Assembly: GCA_021202275.1 (NCBI GenBank)
Contig: JAJQDI010000015.1
Coordinates: 410,637-474,636, forward strand
Origin: Bacteroides sp.
Lineage (GTDB): Bacteria; Bacteroidota; Bacteroidia; Bacteroidales; Bacteroidaceae
Length of the DNA: 64,000 bases
Reading direction: 5' to 3'
In this document: piece by piece, positions 9,545 through 19,927 of the stretch
Position numbering within the stretch: position 1 is the first letter of the stretch
How the letters are laid out: every line of letters starts with the position of its first letter
Translations under genes and position numbers: made by a program
Notes under the pieces: model-generated
Seen by the model: the letters and a program-made list of their open reading frames with translations, nothing else
Databases searched by the model: none
Told to the model about the DNA's origin: nothing

Positions 9545-10996
9545 TTGCTTAACAGGAAGTTGATATATCGCATCATGGGGTTTCTGCTGTTGGTAGAAAC
9601 AGCGATGTTGCTGGGCAGCGCGGGGGTCTCTCTGTTCTACGGAGAAGATGACCTTCGGAGCTTCCTGATCACTTCCCTGTTTACGGCCGGCATCGGTATT
9701 CCGCTGATGGGGGCGGGATGGAAAGCGGAAAAGCAACTGAGCCGCCGCGACGGATATGTGATCGTAAGTCTGGCCTGGTTATCGGTCTCGTTCTTTGGTA
9801 TGATCCCTTATTACTACAGCGGTTACATTCCGGACATCACCAACGCGTTCTTCGAATCTATGTCGGGATTTACCAGTACAGGCTCTTCCATCCTGGACGA
9901 TATCGAAGCACTTCCCCACGGTCTGCTCTTCTGGCGTTGCCTTACCCAGTGGATCGGCGGCCTGGGAATTATCTTTTTCACGATTGCCATTCTTCCCATC
10001 TTTGGTATCGGTGGTGTGCAGCTTTTTGCCGCTGAGGCCAGTGGTCCTACGCATGACAAAGTGCATCCGCGCATCGGCGTAACCGCCAAATGGATCTGGA
10101 GCATCTACCTGGGACTTACCATCACAGTAGCCGTACTGCTGTTTACCGGAGGTATGGGTACTTTCGATAGTGTATGTCACGCATTCAGCACCGCAGGAAC
10201 GGGAGGATTCTCTACTAAACAAAGTAGCATTGCCTTTTATAACTCTTCCTATATAGAGTATGTGACGGCGATCTTTATGATCATTTCGGGATTCAACTTC
10301 AATATGCTGTTGCTCTTTGTCAACGGGAAGTTCCGGAAGTTTTTCCAGAACGCGGAACTGAAATTCTACCTGAGTTGCATCGCTGCATTCACCCTTTTTA
10401 TCTTTGTTTTCCTCTACCGGAACAGTTCGTTTGCTCCGGAAGAGGCTTTTCGCAACGCTTTCTTCCAGGTAGCTTCCCTGCAAACCTCTACCGGATTTTA
10501 TACCTCCGACTATATGACCTGGATGCCGATGCTGTGGGGAGCGCTGATCATTGTGATGCTGATCGGAGGATGTGCGGGAAGTACTACCGGAGGGATCAAA
10601 TGTATCCGCATGGTGATCCTGAGCAAGCTCTGCCGCAACGAGTTCAAACACCTGCTGCATCCCAATGCCGTATTGCCTGTACGTATCAATAAACAGATCA
10701 TCCCGCCGGGCGTACAATCGACGGTATTTACCTTTGCGTTTATCTATATAGTATTGATTATCCTCAGCACGCTGATCATGCTTGGTTTCGGAGTCGGATT
10801 TCTGGAATCTATCGGAACGGTGATCTCCAGTATCGGTAACATGGGCCCGGGACTGGGATTGACGGGTCCGGCCTATTCGTGGAACGCACTTCCCGACGCG
10901 GCCAAATGGCTGCTCTCTTTCCTGATGCTGATCGGACGCTTAGAGATCTTTACGATCCTGCTGCTTTTTACACCGGATTTCTGGAAGAGGAATTAA
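9545..10996 (+). CDS. trkH: Trk potassium channel subunit TrkH
   Basis: TrkH is the K+-translocating inner-membrane subunit partnered with TrkA. The 483-residue protein has many membrane spans and the four pore-loop glycine motifs: SGFTSTGSS, STAGTGGFST, TSTGFYTS and SIGNMGPGLG. The start is uncertain. The frame opens after a TAA at 9524-9526 and has no ATG until 9575. The TTG at 9545 or the ATT at 9539 would give the longer N-terminus LLNRKLIYRIMGFLL, which fits the family better. A repeat element lies directly upstream and may have replaced the original start region. Confidence 0.93.
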   Translation: MLNRKLIYRIMGFLLLVETAMLLGSAGVSLFYGEDDLRSFLITSLFTAGIGIPLMGAGWKAEKQLSRRDGYVIVSLAWLSVSFFGMIPYYYSGYIPDITNAFFESMSGFTSTGSSILDDIEALPHGLLFWRCLTQWIGGLGIIFFTIAILPIFGIGGVQLFAAEASGPTHDKVHPRIGVTAKWIWSIYLGLTITVAVLLFTGGMGTFDSVCHAFSTAGTGGFSTKQSSIAFYNSSYIEYVTAIFMIISGFNFNMLLLFVNGKFRKFFQNAELKFYLSCIAAFTLFIFVFLYRNSSFAPEEAFRNAFFQVASLQTSTGFYTSDYMTWMPMLWGALIIVMLIGGCAGSTTGGIKCIRMVILSKLCRNEFKHLLHPNAVLPVRINKQIIPPGVQSTVFTFAFIYIVLIILSTLIMLGFGVGFLESIGTVISSIGNMGPGLGLTGPAYSWNALPDAAKWLLSFLMLIGRLEIFTILLLFTPDFWKRN

Positions 10997-11306
10997 AATA
11001 TACTTTTCCGCACTTTTCTTCTATGCCGAGGTTGAGAAAGAATTATATACTATATTCTACATCCTGCCAAGAAACGGATTTTCATTTATTTACTCTGCTT
11101 CAAATATCCCTTTCCAAAAAGGGAATTTATTATTTATCTGTCTGAATGTATCATTTATTTCAAGAACAACGTATTCCCCTAATCAACAGACATATAATTC
11201 ACAATATACTCTCAAAATCACATCTATTATAACTGTTATCATTACCATGATAGCACTATAAAGTTTCATGATAAAAACACGATTTTCCCATACCAAAAAG
11301 TCTGTT
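10997..11306. other. Intergenic region, nothing recognised
   Basis: AT-rich stretch after trkH. No clear terminator, coding frame or repeat was recognised. Confidence 0.4.
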
Positions 11307-11314
11307 TATATTTG
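11307..11314 (+). promoter_or_regulatory. Minus-7 box upstream of the collagen-like genes
   Basis: TATATTTG matches TAnnTTTG, about 113 bp before the ATG at 11428. No TTTG at minus-33 spacing; TTTT is present instead. It would leave a leader of about 105 nt. Confidence 0.45.
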
Positions 11315-11427
11315 CCTCAGGGTCTTGAGGAAAATGGCCATTCCACACAGAAAAGACTCCAGGAAAAACATTCCACCTTTCATGAAATCAGGAATATAAT
11401 TTAAGAACAAGTAAAAAATGAATTACA

Positions 11428-12573
<1,146 letters not shown>

Positions 12574-13131
12574 AATTACAATGAAAAAAGAGGTACAGAT
12601 TAACGGTATTCTCCAATGGACAGATGGAGAACTCCCCAATAGCGGCACAGAATGTTTATTCACAGAAGCCGAAAAGGAAAAGCTAAGTAAGATCGAAGAG
12701 GAAGCAAACAGGTATATCCATCCGGATACACATCCGGCTGAGATGATCATGGAAACACCCAGAAAATGTTTCTTTACCGAAACCGAACGGGAAAAACTCC
12801 GCAAAGTACAGGATGAGGCCAATGCATATACCCATCCCACTTACGAAGCACAAACAGCAGGACTGTGCAAAATGGAAGTAGACACTCAGGGACATGTAAA
12901 CAATACCATCCCAGTGGAAAAAGCGGATATCACTGCACTGGGGATTCCCGCACAGGATACAACTTATGATGTTGCTTCTTCTTCCTCTCAGGGATTGATG
13001 TCTCAGGAGGATAAGAGAAAGCTCGATACCATCGAGGAAAGTGCTAACCTATATACACATCCCACTGAACATCCGGCTTCGATGATTAAGTTTACAGATG
13101 GAGAGACATTCCAGCAAAAACTCGATAGCGG
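12574..13131 (+). repeat. 558-bp direct repeat, copy 2
   Basis: Perfect copy of 11421-11978. The first difference is T at 11979 against A at 13132, beyond which the two genes diverge quickly. This pattern points to recent duplication or gene conversion limited to the stem. Confidence 0.9.
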
Positions 13132-13696
13132 ATCTCTCAAAGGAGAAAAAGGAGATACGGGAGCTACTGGACCTCAAGGGCTACAAGGCCTCAAAGGGGA
13201 TATCGGCGACACAGGTCCCCAAGGCCCTAAAGGTGACCCAGGTGTCACTTGACCTCAGGGAGCACAAGGACCTCAGGGAATACAAGGAATTAAAGGAGAT
13301 ACGGGTCCTCAGGGGCCACAAGGACCTCAGGGTCTTAGGGGGGATGCAAGCAGAGAAGTAATCTATACAGGAAGAATGGATTTAGGATGTTTCATGATAC
13401 CTGCAGAAACTGCAAAAAAATATTTTTATATTGAACTAATTATTTTAGTAATGAATAAAGATACCAATACCGGAGAATATCAAAAATTTATATATGTGAA
13501 TAATTATGGAAACAAAGTATACAGTGGTGTATGGCAACGAATCCCTGTCACATATAAAGGAATTGATCCGAGTAGAGAGTTTTCTATTGAAATGGATGAT
13601 GGAGGTCACGGAGAATTACAGTTTTATCCTAACAATCCCTATAATTCGACAAATGCCACTATTGAAATAATTCATGCAGTAGGATATTTAGATTAA
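12581..13696 (+). pseudogene. Collagen-like, phage-tail-fibre-like protein (copy 2), interrupted by TGA
   Basis: The gene starts 8 bp after the stop of copy 1 with the same stem. After 12 Gly-X-Y triplets a TGA (13250-13252) falls exactly where glycine is expected; GGA would restore the frame, a single G-to-T change. The same frame continues with nine more triplets and a head domain from EVIYTGRMDLG to IIHAVGYLD, ending at 13696. Read through it would be 371 residues. The intact downstream frame suggests a recent mutation, a sequencing error or suppression. As it stands a headless protein of 223 residues would be made. The head is distantly similar to copy 1 at both ends and different in between. 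Confidence 0.8.
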
Positions 13697-13806
13697 ATAA
13701 AAATCTGGTCATTTAGTCAGTTTTTTTATATGTCGTATCCCAGAATGTATCTATTTACGTCATGCCATAGGTTACAACTATGAGTCATAATCTCTAACTA
13801 CTACAG

Positions 13807-13839
13807 TCCCGATCTTTACCAGGATCGGGATTTGTTTTT
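13807..13839 (+). terminator. Rho-independent terminator after the collagen-like pair
   Basis: Perfect 8-bp stem TCCCGATC/GATCGGGA with an 8-nt loop, followed by TTTGTTTTTG. It lies about 110 bp after the end of copy 2. The remainder of the gap 13697-14037 holds nothing else but a possible promoter. Confidence 0.8.
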
Positions 13840-14003
13840 GTCTACCTTGACCAATCTTTTTCTTTACAACCTTCTTTCTGTATCCCATAGTTTTAATATA
13901 TTACCATATACTCTCGACAGTCTACTAAAAGCTGAAACATCTTTGTAACCATTCTTTCAATCAATTGTAGAAACGATGTATTCATATTGTCACGTCAACC
14001 CTT

Positions 14004-14011
14004 CATCTTTG
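14004..14011 (+). promoter_or_regulatory. Possible minus-7 box for the TonB-dependent receptor
   Basis: CATCTTTG differs from TAnnTTTG by one base and lies 27 bp before the ATG at 14038. The only TTG nearby is at 14-bp spacing, which is short. Confidence 0.3.
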
Positions 14012-14037
14012 CATCGTCGAAGAAACGCAATATAAAT

Positions 14038-16839
14038 ATGAAAAAAGCAAATTACAAGTTTCTCTTTATTCTGTTCTTACTACTTTTTTCTCTGGCTTCA
14101 CGGGCCGGAGATATCTGGGGAATCATCACAGACAAACAAAACGGCGACCCGCTGACGGGCGCTACGTTTCAGATCGTCGGAACTACACTGGGAGCGGTAG
14201 CCGACATGGATGGGAATTTCACATTGACCGGGATCAGCAACGGAGTATACCGGGCAGAGGTCAAATACATTGGTTACAAGACACTCCTTATAGAAGATAT
14301 ACGGGTCTCTTCTGCTCCCGTAGAACTGAATATAGAACTGGAAATAGATGCCCACACCCTGGGCGACGTGACCGTAGTGGCACAGGTGAAGCGTAGTACG
14401 GATCTGGCTATGACCACCGCGCAACGTACCAGTCTGGTGGTGCAGTCGGGAGTTTCGGCCCAACAGATCAGCCGTACACAGGATAAGGATGCTTCGGAAG
14501 TGATCCGCCGTGTACCAGGCATCAGTATCATCGATGACAAATTCGTAATGGTACGCGGTCTTTCGCAACGCTACAACAATGTATGGATCAACAACAGCGC
14601 CGTACCCAGTTCGGAGGCGGACTCACGCGCGTTCTCGTTCGATATCATTCCGAGCTCACAGCTGGACAATATGGTGATCGTGAAATCGGCTGCTCCGGAA
14701 TACCCGGCAGACTTCACCGGGGGATTTATCCTGATCAATACCAAAGATATGCCTTCGGAAAATTCGTTGAACATCTCCGTAGGTACCAGTATCAACGATG
14801 AAACCCATTTCAAAGACTTCCTCTACAACAAAGGCAGCAAAACGGACTTCTTAGGTTTCGACAACGGTCTGCGTTCACTGGATGGCGGTATCAACCGGGT
14901 GATGAACAAGTTCAGCGGAGACGACGATGCAATCGACCTGCTCCATAATCACCTGAACAACGACTGGAAGGTAAGAAGCCGCAAACCGATCGGTGATCTG
15001 AAATTCAATCTGGCCTTCAACCGCCGCTGGGATACGGAAAGCGGTCGCCGCTATGCCCTGCTGGCCGCGGTCAACTACAGCAATACGTACAAGACTTTCT
15101 TAGATATGGAGAATTCCCTGTTTGGTAGCTACGATCACACACACAATCATTCGGTCTATCTGCGCAAAAGCACAGACAACCAGTACAACCACGATGTGCG
15201 TATAGGAGCGATGCTCAATCTGACTTTCCAGCCCCGCAACAGCCGCCATCGCTACGAGTTTAAGAATATCTTCAATCAACTCGGTAAAAGCCGTTACACC
15301 AGCCGTGTGGGAATAGACGCACAAAGCAACAACGAAGAGAGTATGGAATATTACTACTCCAGCCGCTCTACCTACAACGGACAATTCACAGGAAAATACA
15401 CCTTCGACCAAAGCAAACTGGATTGGAGTGCCGGCTATGCCTATGCCAACCGCAATATGCCGGATCGCCGCCGGATTGTACTGAACGATATCCTTGAGAC
15501 AGACAAGATCGGCTGGACAACGGCTAACGATATCAGTCGTGAGTTTACCAAATTAGATGAACATATTTTCTCTGGTAATGTAAACTACCAGCACGATCTC
15601 CGGTGGGGTGATTTTGCATCTACATTGAAAACCGGTGCATACGGAGAGTATCGCACACGTGAGTACAACACCCGGTTGTTCTACTACAACTGGAACTATT
15701 ACAGCAACACTCTGCCCAGCGGATTCCGCTATATGGATATAGTAAATGAACTCTTTGTTCCGGAAAATTATGGACTGGACAAACTACACTTGTTTGAACA
15801 GGTGAATTATATCAACAACTACCGTGGAAACAATACACACGCGGCCGGGTATGTAGCAGCTAATTTTCCCTTCGATCGCTTTACGGTATATGCAGGTGTA
15901 CGTTATGAATATACGAAAATGGAATTGATCCAGAATATGAAATCCTATGAAAAAAGCGAACATAGTACCTTTTTTACTTACAATGATATCTTTCCTTCGG
16001 TAAACACGACCTACCAGCTGACAGAGAAGCAACAACTCCGTCTTTCCTACGGACAAACAGTAAACAGACCGGAATTCCGGGAATTGGCTGCTGCTGTCTT
16101 CTATGACTTTGATCTGGCCAGTGATGTAATGGGAAATACCAACCTGAAACCAGCCTATATACATAATATGGATCTGCGTTACGAGTATTACCCTACCGGA
16201 GGAGAACAAATTTCAATTGCTCTTTTCTACAAGAACTTTAAAGATCCGATCGAATGGACATACAATGTTGCAGGAGGGACCAATCTGATATATACCTACA
16301 TGAATGCCAAAGGAGCCAATAACTATGGAGTGGAACTGGATATCCGCAAAAACCTGGATTTTATCGGAATGCGTGATTTTAGTTTAAGTTTCAATGGTGC
16401 TCTGATCAAAAGTAAGGTCAGATTCGAAGAAGGGAGCAAAGAGCAGGACCGACCTATGCAAGGACAATCTCCCTATCTGATCAATACCGGAATATTCTAT
16501 CAGGGATCAGAGAACGGATGGAATGCCGCTATCCTTTACAACCGTATCGGAAAACGTATTATTGGTGTAGGTCGCAGTGTAGGTACTACCGGCGGAGAGG
16601 ATAGCAGCAATATACCTAACTCTTATGAAATGCCCCGCAATACCATAGATTTGTCTGTAGGGAAAAAATTGGGGCACTGGGAATTGAAACTTTCCGTTCG
16701 TGATCTGCTCGCGGAGAGAGTGTACTTCAAACAAATGGCTGAAATATCTTCCGGAGAGAAAAAGACTCATGTAGAAGAAATCACTAAAACGTATAAACCG
16801 GGCCGTAGTTTCGGACTGACAGTAAATTATAATTTCTAA
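14038..16839 (+). CDS. TonB-dependent outer-membrane receptor
   Basis: The 933-residue protein starts with a signal peptide (MKKANYKFLFILFLLLFSLA). Then come a carboxypeptidase-regulatory-like domain (about 25-110, GDIWGIITDKQNGDPLTGAT), a TonB plug (about 120-240, RRVPGISIIDD, VRGLSQRYNNVWINN) and a 22-strand barrel ending in aromatic YNF. It should take up a ligand through the outer membrane using TonB energy. It lacks a SusD partner. Instead a beta-helix surface lipoprotein follows after 46 bp and is probably its partner. The substrate cannot be read from the sequence. An in-frame ATG at 13987 exists, but the signal peptide fits the start given. Confidence 0.9.
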   Translation: MKKANYKFLFILFLLLFSLASRAGDIWGIITDKQNGDPLTGATFQIVGTTLGAVADMDGNFTLTGISNGVYRAEVKYIGYKTLLIEDIRVSSAPVELNIELEIDAHTLGDVTVVAQVKRSTDLAMTTAQRTSLVVQSGVSAQQISRTQDKDASEVIRRVPGISIIDDKFVMVRGLSQRYNNVWINNSAVPSSEADSRAFSFDIIPSSQLDNMVIVKSAAPEYPADFTGGFILINTKDMPSENSLNISVGTSINDETHFKDFLYNKGSKTDFLGFDNGLRSLDGGINRVMNKFSGDDDAIDLLHNHLNNDWKVRSRKPIGDLKFNLAFNRRWDTESGRRYALLAAVNYSNTYKTFLDMENSLFGSYDHTHNHSVYLRKSTDNQYNHDVRIGAMLNLTFQPRNSRHRYEFKNIFNQLGKSRYTSRVGIDAQSNNEESMEYYYSSRSTYNGQFTGKYTFDQSKLDWSAGYAYANRNMPDRRRIVLNDILETDKIGWTTANDISREFTKLDEHIFSGNVNYQHDLRWGDFASTLKTGAYGEYRTREYNTRLFYYNWNYYSNTLPSGFRYMDIVNELFVPENYGLDKLHLFEQVNYINNYRGNNTHAAGYVAANFPFDRFTVYAGVRYEYTKMELIQNMKSYEKSEHSTFFTYNDIFPSVNTTYQLTEKQQLRLSYGQTVNRPEFRELAAAVFYDFDLASDVMGNTNLKPAYIHNMDLRYEYYPTGGEQISIALFYKNFKDPIEWTYNVAGGTNLIYTYMNAKGANNYGVELDIRKNLDFIGMRDFSLSFNGALIKSKVRFEEGSKEQDRPMQGQSPYLINTGIFYQGSENGWNAAILYNRIGKRIIGVGRSVGTTGGEDSSNIPNSYEMPRNTIDLSVGKKLGHWELKLSVRDLLAERVYFKQMAEISSGEKKTHVEEITKTYKPGRSFGLTVNYNF

Positions 16840-16885
16840 CATATAACTATTTGGGTGAAAGCTCAGTTATCTAAAGCAGAAACGT

Positions 16886-18436
16886 ATGAAAATGAAAATG
16901 AGATCAATCGGTTTTATGGCCTATGTATTGGCAGCCGTATTCACAAGTCATTTATTTGTCGCATGTAGTGACAGTAACGATCCTACTCCTGAACCGGAAA
17001 ATGGAGATCCTGAAGTAATAATCAAAGATGGATATGCCTATAGTGAAGGTCTGTTATTTAATAACAGTACAGAAATCGGTAACGGATATGAGCACTATAT
17101 CTTTACAGGTAAAACCACCATTAAAAAAGGGACTTATTTACTCAAAGGATGGGTATATGTAGCAGATGGAGCGGAACTCACTATCGAACCGGGAACCATC
17201 ATTAAAGGAGATAAGCAAACCAAAGCTGCTTTGATCATTGAACCGGGAGGAAAAGCAATCATGCAGGGGACTGCTTCAGAGTCAATCGTTATGACTTCCG
17301 CACAACCTGCCGGACAACGCAAGCCCGGTGACTGGGGAGGTCTGATCATCTGTGGTAAAGCCAAACACAATCAGGGAACGGCTAATATTGAAGGAGGTCC
17401 CAAAACAATTCATGGAGGAGATGATGATGATGACAACTCTGGTATCTATCAATATATCCGTGTAGAATTTGCGGGCTATCCCTTCCAGGCGGATCAGGAA
17501 ATCAATGGAATCACATTCGGTTCTGTAGGACGTGGAACAACTGTAGATCATTTACAGGTTTCTTACTCCAACGACGATTCATTCGAGTGGTTTGGTGGCT
17601 CTGTAAACTGTAAATACCTCATTGCTTACAACGGATGGGATGACGAGTTTGATACAGACAACGGATTCAGCGGACATGTACAATTCTGTTTGAGTATCCG
17701 CGATCCTAAAATTGCCGACCAGTCTCAGTCCAACGGCTTTGAATCCGACAACTGTAGTGATGGCGCACAAGTATCTCCTTATACCAACTCTATATTCAGC
17801 AATGTCACTTTCATCGGCCCGGGTACCCATAAAAACCGTGCGGCAGGTTATGTAAATGACGCGGATTACATCAATGGAGGTGAAATGTATCCCAACAATG
17901 GATCCGGTCTTGGAAAATTCCAGGCAGCTATGCAGATCCGTCGCAGCAGCCAGCTTGCCTGCTACAATTCCGTAGCCATTGGCTATCCCATCGGTCTGAT
18001 CATCGACGGCGAAAGAGGCAACAGCGTCGGTTTTGCTAAAGATGGTACCATCAAATTGCAGAACATTATTTTCGCTAATATGGATGTTCTGGGTAGTGAT
18101 GCTAACAAGAAATATGAAGATGTTCTGGGAGTATATGAAAACGGTACCATCACCTACGATGAAACACAGGAATCTTTTTCTTCTACCTTCTTCAAGTCTC
18201 AGACAGGCAACAAGTATTACGAAGATGAAGACGATCTGTTGTTGACAGATAAATACAATACCGGTCAGAATTACATTCCTCAGACAGGTAGTCCCCTGCT
18301 GGGAGCTGCCAGTTTCACCGGCGTAAACAGCACTTTCCTCAATACTTCTGTAACATACATCGGAGCCTTCTCCGGTCCGGATGATACCTGGATGGACGGA
18401 TGGACCAACTTCGATCCTCAGAATACAGTTTATTGA
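16886..18436 (+). CDS. Beta-helix surface lipoprotein paired with the receptor
   Basis: The 516-residue protein has a lipoprotein signal ending in LFVAC (Cys27), followed by SDSNDPTPEPENGD. Such an acidic run after the lipid cysteine is the surface-export pattern of Bacteroides lipoproteins. The body has repeated turns such as GWVYVADGAELTIEPGTIIKG and KAALIIEPGGKAIMQGTAS, typical of a right-handed parallel beta-helix. It lies 46 bp after the TonB-dependent receptor on the same strand and ends before a strong terminator. A ligand-capture role for that receptor is inferred. No catalytic motif was recognised. Confidence 0.75.
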   Translation: MKMKMRSIGFMAYVLAAVFTSHLFVACSDSNDPTPEPENGDPEVIIKDGYAYSEGLLFNNSTEIGNGYEHYIFTGKTTIKKGTYLLKGWVYVADGAELTIEPGTIIKGDKQTKAALIIEPGGKAIMQGTASESIVMTSAQPAGQRKPGDWGGLIICGKAKHNQGTANIEGGPKTIHGGDDDDDNSGIYQYIRVEFAGYPFQADQEINGITFGSVGRGTTVDHLQVSYSNDDSFEWFGGSVNCKYLIAYNGWDDEFDTDNGFSGHVQFCLSIRDPKIADQSQSNGFESDNCSDGAQVSPYTNSIFSNVTFIGPGTHKNRAAGYVNDADYINGGEMYPNNGSGLGKFQAAMQIRRSSQLACYNSVAIGYPIGLIIDGERGNSVGFAKDGTIKLQNIIFANMDVLGSDANKKYEDVLGVYENGTITYDETQESFSSTFFKSQTGNKYYEDEDDLLLTDKYNTGQNYIPQTGSPLLGAASFTGVNSTFLNTSVTYIGAFSGPDDTWMDGWTNFDPQNTVY

Positions 18437-18496
18437 TTCGTTAGCTGAATAGAAGCATTTTTACATACACCTTAGATTCTCTCAACAAGTAAAGAA

Positions 18497-18538
18497 AAAC
18501 CGGAGTGGTAGCGATGCTACTCCGGTTTGTTGTTTTCA
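18497..18538. terminator. Bidirectional terminator between convergent units
   Basis: Stem AAACCGGAG...CTCCGGTTT with inner TAGC/GCTA pairs. The plus strand continues TTTGTTGTTTT, and on the minus strand the stem is followed by TTTTTCTTT. It separates the beta-helix lipoprotein (+) from the mannan locus (-). Confidence 0.85.
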
Positions 18539-18574
18539 TCAGGCAATTTGTATATAGTATGATTTTGCAAAGTA

Positions 18575-19774
18575 TTACGATTCTCCGAACCGTTCGATCA
18601 GTTCCATACACATCCGTCCGTTGTGATAAGGGCACTTCCAGAATCCGGCTTTATCGTCTTCCCGATCGACGCTGCCATCGGCACGGATGGCCCAGAACCA
18701 TTCCCCGTTTTCGCGGTCGACCAACCGGTCACGTGTAAATGCCCAGCAATCCACAGCTTTTTCCAGAGCAGCTTTATCACCGAAATGCTGATAAAGATTG
18801 ATATAGCCTACAATGGCCTCTGCTTGTACCCACCAGTGACGATCCCGATCTGTATGTCCGGTACTCAGGTCCTTTTCATAGATCATTCCTTCTCCGGGGA
18901 TATATCCTTCGGAAGCCGCATCTGCGATACATCTGACCAAAGGCTCTATGGATGCCAATAGTTCTTTGTCTCCCAGTATCAATGCCGCTTCGTGCAACAG
19001 CCACGAAGCCTCTATATCATGACCATACGAGTGGATACGATGTTTGCTCTGCCAGGTGTCATCGAAAAAGAGATTCAGATGGCAGGTCTGCCGGTCTACG
19101 ATCTGATCCCGGAAGATCACGATCAGGTTGCGGAGCTGTTCTTTCAGCCGGTCGCTCTGCCACACCCGATACAGATTGGTATACGGTTCCAGAATATGCA
19201 GATGGGTGTTCATGGTTTTCCGTTCGTTAGCATCTTTATCGCTCAGGCGCATATCTTCTATTTCGTACCACTCCTGAGTCAATGCCTCCAGATAACCGTT
19301 GTGCACCGGATCCAAACTATGCCGTTCGATGCTTTCAAAGAGATGGATGGCATAGGTCAACGCTTCGGCATCCGCTGTAGCCCGGTGATACTCACTCAAT
19401 CCGTAAATGGCAAACCCCAGGGCATAGATCTGTTTACGCACATCCACAGGATTTCCCTGGTAATCCACCGCCCAATACACGCCTCCGTACTCCTTATCGT
19501 AGAGACGATCAATCAGGAACCGTTTGGCATGCGTAGCTGTGAGTTTATATTCCTCTTTGCCGAGTAGACGATAGGCAGCAGAGAAAGTCCAGAGGATACG
19601 GGCATGCAATACGGCACCTTTATCGGCTTCGGTCAGAAGTTCTTCTTCGCCCGTCACCCGACCGTAAAATCCTCCGTAGGTATGGTCGGTCATCCGTTCC
19701 ATCCAATAAGGGAGTATATTGCGGGTCAATACCTCTTCCACCTCTTCACACAGGGTATAAAGTTGTTTATTCAT
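18575..19774 (-). CDS. Mannobiose/cellobiose 2-epimerase (AGE family)
   Basis: This cytoplasmic enzyme of the N-acylglucosamine 2-epimerase superfamily should convert beta-1,4-mannobiose into mannosyl-glucose. The 399-residue protein has the (alpha/alpha)6-barrel motifs with catalytic histidines: YGHDIEASWLL (H about 252), HWWVQAEA (H about 313) and CPYHNGRM (H about 384). There is no signal peptide. It is the last gene of the order GH26, GH130, GPH symporter, epimerase, the same order as the mannan-catabolism cluster described in Bacteroides fragilis. This context favours mannobiose over cellobiose as substrate. The stop lies just before a bidirectional terminator. Confidence 0.9.
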   Translation of the reverse strand: MNKQLYTLCEEVEEVLTRNILPYWMERMTDHTYGGFYGRVTGEEELLTEADKGAVLHARILWTFSAAYRLLGKEEYKLTATHAKRFLIDRLYDKEYGGVYWAVDYQGNPVDVRKQIYALGFAIYGLSEYHRATADAEALTYAIHLFESIERHSLDPVHNGYLEALTQEWYEIEDMRLSDKDANERKTMNTHLHILEPYTNLYRVWQSDRLKEQLRNLIVIFRDQIVDRQTCHLNLFFDDTWQSKHRIHSYGHDIEASWLLHEAALILGDKELLASIEPLVRCIADAASEGYIPGEGMIYEKDLSTGHTDRDRHWWVQAEAIVGYINLYQHFGDKAALEKAVDCWAFTRDRLVDRENGEWFWAIRADGSVDREDDKAGFWKCPYHNGRMCMELIERFGES

Positions 19775-19777
19775 CTT

Positions 19778-19927
19778 TTAAGTTTTAAGTGATAAGTGGT
19801 AAGTTCTGAGTTATAAGTAATAAGTACTGTAAAAATACAAATAAGTCCTAAGTAGTAAGTTTTAAGTGATACGTACCGGAAAAGCATAAATAACTCATAA
19901 CTTAAAACTTAGAACTCAACACTTAAA
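19778..19927. repeat. TAAGTTT-unit inverted repeat element
   Basis: Units such as TTTTAAGT, GATAAGT, GGTAAGT and TCTGAGT run rightward, and AACTTAAAACTTAGAACTCA runs back, separated by a short spacer, so the whole can fold into a long imperfect hairpin. It lies between the epimerase and symporter genes. Related elements lie at 21310, 37899, 40450 and 44905. Confidence 0.75.
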
